DNA from: Fasciola hepatica
Taxonomy: Eukaryota; Platyhelminthes; Trematoda; Plagiorchiida; Fasciolidae
Assembly (NCBI GenBank): GCA_948099385.1
Contig: CANUEZ040000203.1
Location: forward strand, 1,550,001-1,614,000
Length of the DNA stretch: 64,000 bases
Direction: 5' to 3'
Below are positions 27,736 to 41,803 of the stretch, in pieces (position 1 is the stretch's first letter; each line of letters begins with the position of its first letter). A program made the position numbers and the translations under genes. The notes below the pieces were generated by a model that did no database searches, was not told the DNA's origin, and saw only the letters and a program-made list of their open reading frames with translations.

Positions 27736-27746
27736 CATCTACACTA
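27736..27746 (-). promoter_or_regulatory. RNA polymerase III A-box-like motif (prototype)
   Basis: The minus strand reads TAGTGTAGATG, which fits the degenerate type 2 promoter A box TRGYNNARNNG. It sits at s+190 to s+200 of the monomer, 48 nt upstream of the B-box-like motif and on the ribozyme strand. Most monomers keep it. Copies reading CTACAATAC on the plus strand (for example monomers 28408, 57828, 62146, 62579, 63012) lose the conserved G at position 3. The motif is degenerate and could be chance by itself; its order and strand relative to the B box and hammerhead raise its credibility. Confidence 0.42.
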
Positions 27747-30133
27747 CATGATATAGCACCCTTCCCAAACTCGCTTCAAATTTGAATGGTAACAACCAGC
27801 TTCGCGCACACCGATCGACTCCTATGATGGATGACTTCTCTGTAGGGGCCTAAGTACAACCAACGCATTCCCAAATGAACAACCTACACAGCTTCCTTAC
27901 TATGCATGCAATTGATTAGTAGTACGAGATAAGTTCAGATTAGATTAGATTTGTATAATATGATTGATCATGCAGCTTGAACGCTCAACTGAGCATTGAA
28001 ATCCATGGAAGCACTGTACAGCTGTTTCATCCTCTACGGGACTCGACTCATCAGCAGTGCACATCGACCGAGCCCACACGGGCACTCCAACAACCGGTGA
28101 ACCATTGTGAATCGAACAACTTAACAACACAAGGCTATCCGGGATGGCTCTCAACGCTTTGTTCAACATCTACACTACATGATATAGCACCGTTCCCAAT
28201 CTCGCTTCAAATTTGAATGGTAAGAACCAGCTTCGCGCACACCGATCGACTCCTATGATGGATGACTTCTCTGTAGGGGCCTAAGTACAACCAACGCATT
28301 CCCAAATGAACAACCTACACAGTTTCCCAACTATGTATGCAATTGATTAGTAGTACGAGATTAGATAAGTTCAGATTATATTTGTACAACATGATTGATC
28401 ATGCAGCTTGAACGCTCAACTGAGCATTGAAATCCATGGAAGCACTGTACAGCTGTCTCATCCTTGTTCGGACTCGACTCATCAGCAGTGCACATCGACC
28501 GAGCAACCACGGGCACTCCAACAACCGGTGAACCATTGTGAATCGAACAACTTAACAAGACAAGGCTATCCGGGATGGCTCTCAACGCTTTGTTCAACAT
28601 CTACAATACATCATATATAGCACCCTTCCCAAACTCGCTTCAAATTTGAATGGTAAGAACCAGCTTCGCGCACACCGATCCACTCCTATGATGGATGACT
28701 TCTCTGTAGGGGCCTAAGTACAACCAACGCATTCACAAATGAACAACCTACACAGCTTCCTTACTATGCATGCAATTGATTAGTAGTACGAGATAAGTTC
28801 AGATTAGATTAGATTTGTATAATATGATTGATCATGCAGCTTGAACGCTCAACTGAGCATTGAAATCCATGGAAGCACTGTACAGCTGTTTCATCCTCTA
28901 AGGGACTCGACTCATCAGCAGTGCACATCGACCGAGCAACCACGGGCACTGCAACAACCGGTGAACCATTGTGAATCGAACAACCTAACAACACAAGGCT
29001 ATCCGGGATGGCTCTCAACGCTTTGTTCAACATCTACACTACATGATATAGCACCGTTCCCAAACTCGCTTCAAATTTGAATGGTAAGAACCAGCTTCGC
29101 GCACACCGATCGACTCCTATGATGGATGACTTCTCTGTAGGGGCCTAAGTACAACCAACGCATTCCCAAATGAACAACCTACACAGCTTCCCAACTATGC
29201 ATGCAATTGATTAGTAGTACGAGATTAGATAAGTTCAGATTATATTTGTACAATATGATTGATCATGCAGCTTGAACGCTCAACTGAGCATTGAAATCCA
29301 TGGAAGCACTGTACAGCTGTCTCATCCTTGTTCGGACACGACTCATCAGCAGTGCACATCGACCGAGCAACCACGGGCACTCCAACAACCGGTGAACCAT
29401 TGTGAATCGAACAACTTAACAACACAAGGCTATCCGGGATGGCTCTCAACGCTTTGTTCAACATCTACACTACATGATATAGCACCCTTCCCAAACTCGC
29501 TTTAAATTTGAATGGTAAGAACCAGTTTCGATCACACCGATCCACTCCTATGATGGATGACTTCTCTTTAGGGGCCTAAGTACAACCAACGCATTCCCAA
29601 ATGAACAACCTACACAGCTTCCCTACTATGCATGCAATTGATTAGTAGTACGAGATAAGTTCAGATTAGATTAGATTTGTATAATATGATTGATCATGCA
29701 GCTTGAACGCTCAACTGAGCATTGAAATCCATGGAAGCACTGTACAGCTGTTTCATCCTCTAAGGGACTCGACTCATCAGCAGTGCACATCGACCGAGCC
29801 CCCACGGGCACTCCAACAACCGGTGAACCATTGTGAATCGAACAACTTAACAACACAAGGCTATCCGGGATGGCTCTCAACGCTTTGTTCAACACCTACA
29901 CTACATGATATAGCACCGTTCCCAAACTCGCTTCAAATTTGAATGGTAAGAACCAGCTTCGCGCACACCGATCGACTCCTATGATGGATGACTTCTCTGT
30001 AGGGGCCTTAGTACAACCAACGCATTCACAAATGAACAACCTACACAGCTTCCTTACTATGCATGCAATTGATTAGTAGTACGAGATAAGTTCAGATTAG
30101 ATTAGATTTGTATAATATGATTGATCATGCAAC

Positions 30134-33100
30134 TTGAACGCTCAACTGAGCATTGAAATCCATGGAAGCACTGTACAGCTGTTTCATCCTCTAAGGGACT
30201 CGACTCATCAGCAGTGCACATCGACCGAGCCCACACGGGCACTCCAACAACCGGTGAACCATTGTGAATCGAACAACTTAACAAAACAAGGCTATCCGGG
30301 ATGGCTCTCAACGCTTTGTTCAACATCTACACTACATGATATAGCACTCTTCCTAAACTCGCTTCAAATTTGAATGGTAAGAACCAGCTTCGCGCACACC
30401 GATCCACTCCTATGATGGATGGCTTCTCTGTAGGGGCCTAAGTACAACCAACGCATTCCCAAATGAACAACCTACACAGCTTCCTTACTATGCATGCAAT
30501 TGATTAGTAGTACGAGATTAGATCAGATTAGATTAGATTTGTATAATATGATTGATCATACAGCTTGAGCGCTCAACTGAGCATTGAAATCCATGGAAGC
30601 ACTGTACAGCTGTTTCATCCTCTAAGGGACTCGACTCATCCGTAGTGCACATCGACCGAGCCCCCACGGACACTCCAACAACCGGTGAACCATTGTGAAT
30701 CGAACAACTTAACAACACAAGGCTATCCGGGATGGCTATCAACGCTTTGTTCAACATCTACACTACATGATATAGCACCCTTCCCAAACTCGCTTTAAAT
30801 TTGAATGGTAAGAACCAGCTTCGCGCACACCGATCCACTCCTATGATGGATGACTTCTCTGTAGGGGCCTAAGTACAACCAACGCATTCACAAATGAACA
30901 ACCTACACAGCTTCCTTACTATGCATGCAATTGATTAGTAGTACGAGATAAGTTCAGATTAGATTAGATTTGTATAATATGATTGATCATGCAGCTTGAA
31001 CGCTCAACTGAGCATTGAAATCCATGGAAGCACTGTACAGCTGTTTCATCCTCTAAGGGACTCTACTCATCAGCAGTGCACATCGACCGAGCAACCACGG
31101 GCACTCCAACAACCGGTGAACCATTGTGAATCGAACAACTTAACAACACAAGGCTATCCGGGATGGCTCTCAACGCTTTGTTCAACATCTACACTACATG
31201 ATATAGCACCCTTCCCAAACTCGCTTCAAATTTGAATGGTAAGAACCAGCTTCGCGCACACCGATCCACTCCTATGATGGATGACTTCTCTGTAGGGGCC
31301 TAAGTACAACCAACGCATTCCCAAATGAACAACCTACACAGCTTCCTTACTATGCATGCAATTGATTAGTAGTACGAGATTAGATTAGATTAGATTAGAT
31401 TTGTATAATATGATTGATCATGCAGCTTGAACGCTCAACTGAGCATTGACATCCATGGAAGCACTGTACAGCTGTTTCATCCTCTAAGGGACTCGACTCA
31501 TCAGCAGTGCACATCGACCGAGCCCCCACGGGCACTCCAACAACCGGTGAACCATTGTGAATCGAACAACTTAACAACACAAGGCTATCCGGGATGGCTC
31601 TCAACGCTTTGTTCAACATCTACACTACATGATATAGCACCCTTCCCAAACTCGCTTCAAATTTGAATGGTAACAACCAGCTTCGCGCACACCGATCGAC
31701 TCCTATGATGGATGACTTCTCTGTAGGGGCCTAAGTACAACCAACGCATTCCCAAATGAACAACCTACACAGCTTCTCAACTATGCATGCAATTGATTAG
31801 TAGTACGAGATAAGATCAGATTAGATTAGATTAGATTTGTATAATATGATTGATCATGCAGCTTGAGCGCTCAACTGAGCATTGAAATCCATGGAAGCAC
31901 TGTACAGCTGTTTCATCCTCTAAGGGACTCGACTCATCAGCACTGCACATCGACCGAGCCCCCACGGACACTCCAACAACCGGTGAACCATTGTGAATCG
32001 AACAACTTAACAACACAAGGCTATCCGGGATGGCTCTCAACGCTTTGTTCAACATCTACACTACATCATATATAGCACCCTTCCCAAACTCGCTTCAAAT
32101 TTGAATGGTAAGAACCAGCTTCGCGCACACCGATCCACTCCTATGATGGATGACTTCTCTGTAGGGGCCTAAGTACAACCAACGCATTCCCAAATGAACA
32201 ACCTACACAGCTTCCTTACTATGCATGCAATTGATTAGTAGTACGAGATAAGTTCAGATTAGATTAGATTTGTATAATATGATTGATCATGCAGCTTGAA
32301 CGCTCAACTGAGCATTGAAATCCATGGAAGCACTGTACAGCTGTTTCATCCTCTAAAGGACTCGACTCATCAGCAGTGCACATCGACCGAGCAACCACGG
32401 GCACTCCAACAACCGGTGAACCATTGTGAATCGAACAACTTAACAACACAAGGCTATCCGGGATGGCTCTCAACGCTTTGTTCAACATCTACACTACATC
32501 ATATATAGCACCCTTCCCAAACTCGCTTCAAATTTGAATGGTAAGAACCAGCTTCGCGCACACCGATCGACTCCTATGATGGATGACTTCTCTTTAGGGG
32601 CCTAAGTACAACCAACGCATTCACAAATGAACAACCTACACAGCTTCCTTACTATGCATGCAATTGATTAGTAGTACGAGATAAGTTCAGATTAGATTAG
32701 ATTTGTATAATATGATTGATCATGCAGCTTGAACGCTCAACTGAGCATTGAAATCCATGGAAGCACTGTACAGCTGTTTCATCCTCTAAGGGACTCGACT
32801 CATCAGCAGTGCACATCGACCGAGCCCCCACGGGCACTCCAACAACCGGTGAACCATTGTGAATCGAACAACTTAACAACACAAGGCTATCCGGTATGGC
32901 TCTCAACGCTTTGTTCAACATCTACACTACATGATATAGCACCCTTCCCAAACTCGCTTCAAATTTGAATGGTAAGAACCAGCTTCGCGCACACCGATCG
33001 ACTCCTATGATGGATGACTTCTCTGTAGGGGCCTAAGTACAACCAACGCATTCCCAAATGAACAACCTACACAGCTTCCTTACTATGCATGCAATTGATT

Positions 33101-36100
33101 AGTAGTACGAGATAAGTTCAGATTAGATTAGATTTGTATAATATGATTGATCATGCAGCTTGAACGCTCAACTGAGCATTGAAATCCATGGAAGCACTGT
33201 ACAGCTGTTTCATCCTCTAAGGGACTCGACTCATCAGCAGTGCACATCGACCGAGCAACCACGGGCACTCCAACAACCGGTGAACCATTGTGAATCGAAC
33301 AACTTAACAACACAAGGCTATCCGGGATGGCTCTCAACGCTTTGTTCAACATCTACACTACATCATATATAGCACCCTTCCCAAACTCGCTTCAAATTTG
33401 AATGGTAAGAACCAGCTTCGCGCACACCGATCCACTCCTATGATGGATGACTTCTCTGTAGGGGCCTACATACAACCAACGCATTCACAAATGAACAACC
33501 TACACAGCTTCCTTACTATGCATGCAATTGATTAGTAGTACGAGATAAGTTCAGATTAGATTAGATTTGTATAATATGATTGATCATGCAGCTTGAACGC
33601 TCAACTGAGCATTGAAATCCATGGAAGCACTGTACAGCTGTTTCATCCTCTAAGGGACTCGACTCATCAGCAGTGCACATCGACCGAGCCCACACGGGCA
33701 CTCCAACAACCGGTGAACCATTGTGAATCGAACAACTTAACAACACAAGGCTATCCGGGATGGCTATCAACGCTTTGTTCAACATCTACACTACATCATA
33801 TAGCACCCTTCCCAAACTCGCTTCAAATTTGAATGGTAAGAACCAGCTTCGCGCACACCGATCGACTCCTATGATGGATGACTTCTCTGTAGGGGCCTAA
33901 GTACAACCAACGCATTCACAAATGAACAACCTACACAGCTTCCTTACTATGCATGCAATTGATTAGTAGTACGAGATAAGTTCAGATTAGATTAGATTTG
34001 TATAATATGATTGATCATGCAACTTGAACGCTCAACTGAGCATTGAAATCCATGGAAGCACTGTACAGCTGTTTCATCCTCTAAGGGACTCGACTCATCA
34101 GCAGTGCACATCGACCGAGCAACCACGGGCACTCCAACAACCGGTGAACCATTGTGAATCGAACAACTTAACAACACAAGGCTATCCGGGATGGCTCTCA
34201 ACGCTTTGTTCAACATCTACACTACATCATATATAGCACCCTTCCCAAACTCGCTTCAAATTTGAATGGTAAGAACCAGCTTCGCGCACACCGATCGACT
34301 CCTATGATGGATGACTTCTCTGTAGGGGCCTAAGTACAACCAACGCATTCACAAATGAACAACCTACACAGCTTCCTTACTATGCATGCAATTGATTAGT
34401 AGTACGAGATAAGTTCAGATTAGATTAGATTTGTATAATATGATTGATCATGCAGCTTGAACGCTCAACTGAGCATTGAAATCCATGGAAGCACTGTACA
34501 GCTGTTTCATCCTCTAAGGGACTCGACTCATCAGCAGTGCACATCGACCGAGCCCACACGGGCACTCCAACAACCGGTGAACCATTGTGAATCGAACAAC
34601 TTAACAACACAAGGCTATCCGGGATGGCTCTCAACGCTTTGTTCAACATCTACACTACATCATATATAGCACCCTTCCCAAACTCGCTTCAAATTTGAAT
34701 GGTAAGAACCAGCTTCGCGCACACCGATCCACTCCTATGATGGATGACTTCTCTGTAGGGGCCTACATACAACCAACGCATTCACAAATGAACAACCTAC
34801 ACAGCTTCCTTACTATGCATGCAATTGATTAGTAGTACGAGATTAGATTAGATTAGATTAGATTTGTATAATATGATTGATCATGCAGCTTGAACGCTCA
34901 ACTGAGCATTGAAATCCATGGAAGCACTGTACAGCTGTTTCATCCTCTAAGGGACTCGACTCATCAGCAGTGCACATCGACCGAGCCCACACGGGCACTC
35001 CAACAACCGGTGAACCATTGTGAATCGAACAACTTAACAACACAAGGCTATCCGGGATGGCTATCAACGCTTTGTTCAACATCTACACTACATCATATAG
35101 CACCCTTCCCAAACTCGCTTCAAATTTGAATGGTAAGAACCAGCTTCGCGCACACCGATCGACTCCTATGATGGATGACTTCTCTGTAGGGGCCTAAGTA
35201 CAACCAACGCATTCACAAATGAACAACCTACACAGCTTCCTTACTATGCATGCAATTGATTAGTAGTACGAGATAAGTTCAGATTAGATTAGATTTGTAT
35301 AATATGATTGATCATGCAACTTGAACGCTCAACTGAGCATTGAAATCCATGGAAGCACTGTACAGCTGTTTCATCCTCTAAGGGACTCGACTCATCAGCA
35401 GTGCACATCGACCGAGCAACCACGGGCACTCCAACAACCGGTGAACCATTGTGAATCGAACAACTTAACAACACAAGGCTATCCGGGATGGCTCTCAACG
35501 CTTTGTTCAACATCTACACTACATGATATAGCACCCTTCCCAAACTCGCTTCAAATTTGAATGGTAAGAACCAGCTTCGCGCACACCGATCCACTCCTAT
35601 GATGGATGACTTCTCTGTAGGGGCCTAAGTACAACCAACGCATTCCCAAATGAACAACCTACACAGCTTCTCAACTATGCATGCAATTGATTAGTAGTAC
35701 GAGATAAGATCAGATTAGATTAGATTAGATTTGTATAATATGATTGATCATGCAGCTTGAGCGCTCAACTGAGCATTGAAATCCATGGAAGCACTGTACA
35801 GCTGTTTCATCCTCTAAGGGACTCGACTCATCAGCAGTGCACATCGACCGAGCCCCCACGGGCACTCCAACAACCGGTGAACCATTGTGAATCGAACAAC
35901 TTAACAACACAAGGCTATCCGGGATGGCTCTCAACGCTTTGTTCAACATCTACACTACATCATATATAGCACCCTTCCCAAACTCGCTTCAAATTTGAAT
36001 GGTAAGAACCAGCTTCGCGCACACCGATCCACTCCTATGATGGATGACTTCTCTGTAGGGGCCTAAGTACAACCAACGCATTCCCAAATGAACAACCTAC

Positions 36101-39100
36101 ACAGCTTCCTTACTATGCATGCAATTGATTAGTAGTACGAGATAAGTTCAGATTAGATTAGATTTGTATAATATGATTGATCATGCAGCTTGAACGCTCA
36201 ACTGAGCATTGAAATCCATGGAAGCACTGTACAGCTGTTTCATCCTCTAAGGGACTCGACTCATCAGCAGTGCACATCGACCGAGCAACCACGGGCACTC
36301 CAACAACCGGTGAACCATTGTGAATCGAACAACTTAACAACACAAGGCTATCCGGGATGGCTCTCAACGCTTTGTTCAACATCTACACTACATCATATAT
36401 AGCACCCTTCCCAAACTCGCTTCAAATTTGAATGGTAAGAACCAGCTTCGCGCACACCGATCGACTCCTATGATGGATGACTTCTCTGTAGGGGCCTAAG
36501 TACAACCAACGCATTCCCAAATGAACAACCTACACAGCTTCCTTACTATGCATGCAATTGATTAGTAGTACGAGATAAGATCAGATTAGATTAGATTAGA
36601 TTTGTATAATATGATTGATCATGCAACTTGAACGCTCAACTGAGCATTGAAATCCATGGAAGCACTGTACAGCTGTTTCATCCTCTAAGGGACTCGACTC
36701 ATCAGCAGTGCACATCGACCGAGCCCACACGGGCACTCCAACAACCGGTGAACCATTGTGAATCGAACAACTTAACAAAACAAGGCTATCCGGGATGGCT
36801 CTCAACGCTTTGTTCAACATCTACACTACATGATATAGCACCCTTCCCAAACTCGCTTCAAATTTGAATGGTAAGAACCAGCTTCGCGCACACCGATCGA
36901 CTCCTATGATGGATGACTTCTCTGTAGGGGCCTAAGTACAACCAACGCATTCCCAAATGAACAACCTACACAGCTTCCCTACTATGCATGCAATTGATTA
37001 GTAGTACGAGATTAGATCAGATTAGATTAGATTTGTATAATATGATTGATCATACAGCTTGAGCGCTCAACTGAGCACTGAAATCCATGGAAGCACTGTA
37101 CAGCTGTTTCATCCTCTAAGGGACTCGACTCATCAGCAGTGCACATCGACCGAGCAACCACGGGCACTCCAACAACCGGTGAACCATTGTGAATCGAACA
37201 ACTTAACAAAACAAGGCTATCCGGGATGGCTATCAACGCTTTGTTCAACAACTACACTACATGATATAGCACCCTTCCCAAACTCGCTTTAAATTTGAAT
37301 GGTAAGAACCAGCTTCGCGCACACCGATCGACTCCTATGAAGGATGACTTCTCTGTAGGGGCCTAAGTACAACCAACGCATTCACAAATGAACAACCTAC
37401 ACAGCTTCCCTACTATGCATGCAATTGATTAGTAGTACGAGATAAGTTCAGATTAGATTAGATTTGTATAATATGATTGATCATGCAGCTTGAACGCTCA
37501 ACTGAGCATTGAAATCCATGGAAGCACTGTACAGCTGTTTCATCCTCTAAGGGACTCGACTCATCAGCAGTGCACATCGACCGAGCAACCACGGGCACTC
37601 CAACAACCGGTGAACCATTGTGAATCGAACAACTTAACAACACAAGGCTATCCGGGATGGCTCTCAACGCTTTGTTCAACATCTACACTACATGATATAG
37701 CACCCTTCCCAAACTCGCTTCAAATTTGAATGGTAAGAACCAGCTTCGCGCACACCGATCGACTCCTATGATGGATGACTTCTCTGTAGGGGCCTAAGTA
37801 CAACCAACGCATTCACAAATGAACAACCTACACAGCTTCCTTACTATGCATGCAATTGATTAGTAGTACAAGATAAGTTCAGATTAGATTAGATTTGTAT
37901 AATATGATTGATCATGCAGCTTGAACGCTCAACTGAGCATTGAAATCCATGGAAGCACTGTACAGCTGTTTCATCCTCTAAGGGACTCGACTCATCAGCA
38001 GTGCACATCGACCGAGCCCACACGGGCACTCCAACAACCGGTGAACCATTGTGAATCGAACAACTTAACAACACAAGGCTATCCGGGATGGCTCTCAACG
38101 CTTTGTTCAACATCTACACTACATGATATAGCACCCTTCCCAAACTCGCTTCAAATTTGAATGGTAAGAACCAGCTTCGCGCACACCGATCGACTCCTAT
38201 GATGGATGACTTCTCTGTAGGGGCCTAAGTACAACCAACGCATTCACAAATGAACAACCTACACAGCTTCCTTACTATGCATGCAATTGATTAGTAGTAC
38301 GAGATAAGTTCAGATTAGATTAGATTTGTATAATATGATTGATCATGCAGCTTGAACGCTCAACTGAGCATTGAAATCCATGGAAGCACTGTACAGCTGT
38401 TTCATCCTCTAAGGGACTCGACTCATCAGCAGTGCACATCGACCGAGCAACCACGGGCACTCCAACAACCGGTGAACCATTGTGAATCGAACAACTTAAC
38501 AACACAAGGCTATCCGGTATGGCTCTCAACGCTTTGTTCAACATCTACACTACATGATATAGCACCGTTCCCAAACTCGCTTCAAATTTGAATGGTAAGA
38601 ACCAGCTTCGCGCACACCGATCCACTCCTATGATGGATGACTTCTCTGTAGGGGCCTAAGTACAACCAACGCATTCACAAATGAACAACCTACACAGCTT
38701 CCTGACTATGCATGCAATTGATTAGTAGTACGAGATAAGTTCAGATTAGATTAGATTTGTATAATATGATTGATCATGCAGCTTGAACGCCCAACTGAGC
38801 ATTGAAATCCATGGAAGCACTGTACAGCTGTTTCATCCTCTAAGGGACTGGACTCATCAGCAGTGCACATCGACCGAGCCCCCACGGGCACTCCAACAAC
38901 CGGTGAACCATTGTGAATCGAACAACTTAACAACACAAGGCTATCCGGTATGGCTCTCAACGCTTTGTTCAACATCTACACTACATGATATAGCACCGTT
39001 CCCAAACTCGCTTCAAATGTGAATGGTAAGAACCAGCTTTGCGCACACCGATCCACTCCTATGACGGATGACTTCTCTGTAGGGGCCTAAGTACAACCAA

Positions 39101-40075
39101 CGCATTCCCAAATGAACAACCTACACAGCTTCCTTACTATGCATGCAATTGATTAGTAGTACGAGATTAGATTAGATTAGATTAGATTTGTATAATATGA
39201 TTGATCATGCAGCTTGAACGCTCAACTGAGCATTGAAATCCATGGAAGCACTGTACAGCTGTTTCATCCTCTAAGGGACTCGACTCATCAGCAGTGCACA
39301 TCGACCGAGCAACCACGGGCACTCCAACAACCGGTGAACCATTGTGAATCGAACAACTTAACAAAACAAGGCTATCCGGGATGGCTATCAACGCTTTGTT
39401 CAACATCTACACTACATGAAATAGCACCGTTCCCAAACTCGCTTCAAATTTGAATGGTAAGAACCAGCTTCGCGCACACCGATCCACTCCTATGATGGAT
39501 GACTTCTCTGTAGGGGCCTAAGTACAACCAACGCATTCCCAAATGAACAACCTACACAGCTTCCTTACTATGCATGCAATTGATTAGTAGTACGAGATTA
39601 GATTAGATTAGATTAGATTTGTATAATATGATTGATCATGCAGCTTGAGCGCTCAACTGAGCATTGAAATCCATGGAAGCACTGTACAGCTGTTTCATCC
39701 TCTAAGGGACTCGACTCATCAGCAGTGCACATCGACCGAGCAACCACGGGCACTCCAACAACCGGTGAACCATTGTGAATCGAACAACTTAACAAAACAA
39801 GGCTATCCGGGATGGCTCTCAACGCTTTGTTCAACATCTACACTACATGATATAGCACCCTTCCCAAACTCGCTTCAAATTTGAATGGTAAGAACCAGCT
39901 TCGCGCACACCGATCGACTCCTATGATGGATGACTTCTCTGTAGGGGCCTAAGTACAACCAACGCATTCACAAATGAACAACCTACACAGCTTCTCAACT
40001 ATGCATGCAATTGATTAGTAGTACGAGATAAGTTCAGATTAGATTAGATTTGTATAATATGATTGATCATGCAGC
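30134..40075. repeat. Satellite monomers 70-92
   Basis: Monomer starts: 30134, 30565, 30996, 31427, 31863, 32296, 32729, 33160, 33593, 34024, 34457, 34890, 35321, 35757, 36190, 36628, 37059, 37490, 37921, 38352, 38783, 39214, 39645. This is the most uniform stretch, and nearly every hammerhead core is intact; 30565 (CATCCGTAGTGC) is the exception and 31863 has a stem I mismatch. The GAGCGCTC mark occurs in 30565, 31863, 35757, 37059 and 39645. Monomers 31863 and 35757 also share the preceding CTTCTCAACTATG and a +5 pentamer block, nine monomers (3894 bp) apart. Confidence 0.96.
33160..35756. repeat. Tandem trimer duplication, offset 1297 bp
   Basis: Monomers 33160, 33593 and 34024 correspond to 34457, 34890 and 35321. 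The mark GGGCCTACATACAACC was seen only in 33160 and 34457. Both second members combine GAGCCCACACGG, GGCTATCAACG and CATCATATAGC. Both third members are preceded by CATGCAACTTG in place of CATGCAGCTTG. The first members differ (GAGCAACC versus GAGCCCAC), and the 3' half of 35321 has been replaced by another type. Confidence 0.85.
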
Positions 40076-41803
40076 TTGAACGCTCAACTGAGCATTGAAA
40101 TCCATGGAAGCACTGTACAGCTGTTTCATCCTCTAAGGGACTCGACTCATCAGCACTGCACATCGACCGAGCAACCACGGGCACTCCAACAACCGGTGAA
40201 CCATTGTGAATCGAACAACTTAACAAAACAAGGCTATCCGGTATGGCTCTCAACGCTTTGTTCAACATCTACACTACATGATATAGCACCCTTCCCAAAC
40301 TCGCTTCAAATTTGAATGGTAACAACCAGCTTCGCGCACACCGATCGACTCCTATGATGGATGACTTCTCTGTAGGGGCCTAAGTACAACCAACGCATTC
40401 CCAAATGAACAACCTACACAGCTTCCCAACTATGCATGCAATTGATTAGTAGTACGAGATTAGATCAGATCAGATTAGATTTGTATAATATGATTGATCA
40501 TGCAGCTTGAACGCTCAACTGAGCATTGAAATCCATGGAAGCACTGTACAGCTGTTTCATCCTCTAAGGGACTCGACTCATCAGCAGTGCACATCGACCG
40601 AGCAACCACGGGCACTCCAACAACCGGTGAACCATTGTGAATCGAACAACTTAACAAAACAAGGCTATCCGGGATGGCTCTCAACGCTTTGTTCAACATC
40701 TACACTACATCATATATAGCACCCTTCCCAAACTCGCTTCAAATTTGAATGGTAAGAACCAGCTTCGCGCACACCGATCCACTCCTATGATGGATGACTT
40801 CTCTGTAGGGGCCTAAGTACAACCAACGCATTCACAAATGAACAACCTACACAGCTTCCTTACTATGCATGCAATTGATTAGTAGTACGAGATTAGATTT
40901 GATTAGATTAGATTTGTATAATATGATTGATCATGCAGCTTGATTGCTCAACTGAGCATTGAAATCCATGGAAGCACTGTACAGCTGTTTCATCCTCTAA
41001 GGGACTCGACTCATCAGCAGTGCACATCGACCGAGCCCCCACGGGCACTCCAACAACCGGTGAACCATTGTGAATCGAACAACTTAACAACACAAGGCTA
41101 TGCGGGATGGCTCTCAACGCTTTGTTCAACATCTACACTACATGATATAGCACCCTTCCCAAACTCGCTTCAAATTTGAATGGTAAGAACCAGCTTCGCG
41201 CACACCGATCCACTCCTATGATGGATGACTCCTCTGTAGGGGCCTAAGTACAACCAACGCATTCCCAAATGAACAACCTACACAGCTTCCTTACTATGCA
41301 TGCAATTGATTAGTAGTACGAGATTAGATTAGATTAGATTAGATTTGTATAATATGATTGATCATGCAGCTTGAACGCTCAACTGAGCACTGAAATCCAT
41401 GGAAGCACTGTACAGCTGTTTCATCCTCTAAGGGACTCGACTCATCAGCAGTGCACATCGACCGAGCCCCCACGGGCACTCCAACAACCGGTGAACCATT
41501 GTGAATCGAACAACCTAACAACACAAGGCTATCCGGGATGGCTCTCAACGCTTTGTTCAACATCTACACTACATCATATATAGCAAAATTCCCAAACTCG
41601 CTTTAAATTTGAATGGTAAGAACCAGCTTCGCGCACACCGATCGACTCCTATGATGGATGACTCCTCCGTAGGGGCCTCAGTACAACCAACGCATTCCCA
41701 AATGAACAACCTACACAGCTTCCTTACTATGCATGCAATTGATTAGTAGTACGAGATTAGATTAGATTAGATTAGATTTGTATAATATGATTGATCATGC
41801 AGC

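Larger units (their letters stand above)
27071..29505. repeat. Variant monomers with altered loop II and pentamer block
   Basis: Monomers 27115, 28408 and 29272 (1293 then 864 bp apart) share GATAAGTTCAGATTATATTTG and GTACAA(T/C)ATG just before the start and CTCATCCTTGTTCGGAC inside. In the minus-strand ribozyme the loop II bases change while GUCC and GGAU, the possible stem II strands, are kept. The same copies read GAGA instead of GAAA at G12-A15.1, changing the invariant A14, so these ribozymes are probably dead. Monomers 27546 and 27977 between them are of the normal type. Confidence 0.85.
20218..30133. repeat. Satellite monomers 47-69
   Basis: Monomer starts: 20218, 20649, 21080, 21511, 21939, 22370, 22801, 23232, 23665, 24096, 24527, 24958, 25389, 25820, 26251, 26682, 27115, 27546, 27977, 28408, 28841, 29272, 29703. 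Monomer 20649 shares GGGATTCG, AGCATTGCAC and an altered CCGATGAACC with 17196 (3453 bp apart, eight monomers). Monomer 23232 has the TAGCAAAATTCCC variant. Monomers 27115, 28408 and 29272 form a distinct variant annotated separately. Confidence 0.96.

Noticed and set aside
27541..27971. A second ribozyme on the plus strand
   Set aside because: The plus strand of the monomer has no CTGANGA and no matching GAAA with helices; only the minus strand folds as a hammerhead.
27541..27971. Functional tRNA gene around the B box
   Set aside because: The T-loop TTCGATT is right but the T-stem has only two or three pairs with a bulge, and no acceptor or anticodon stem is evident; at most a relic.
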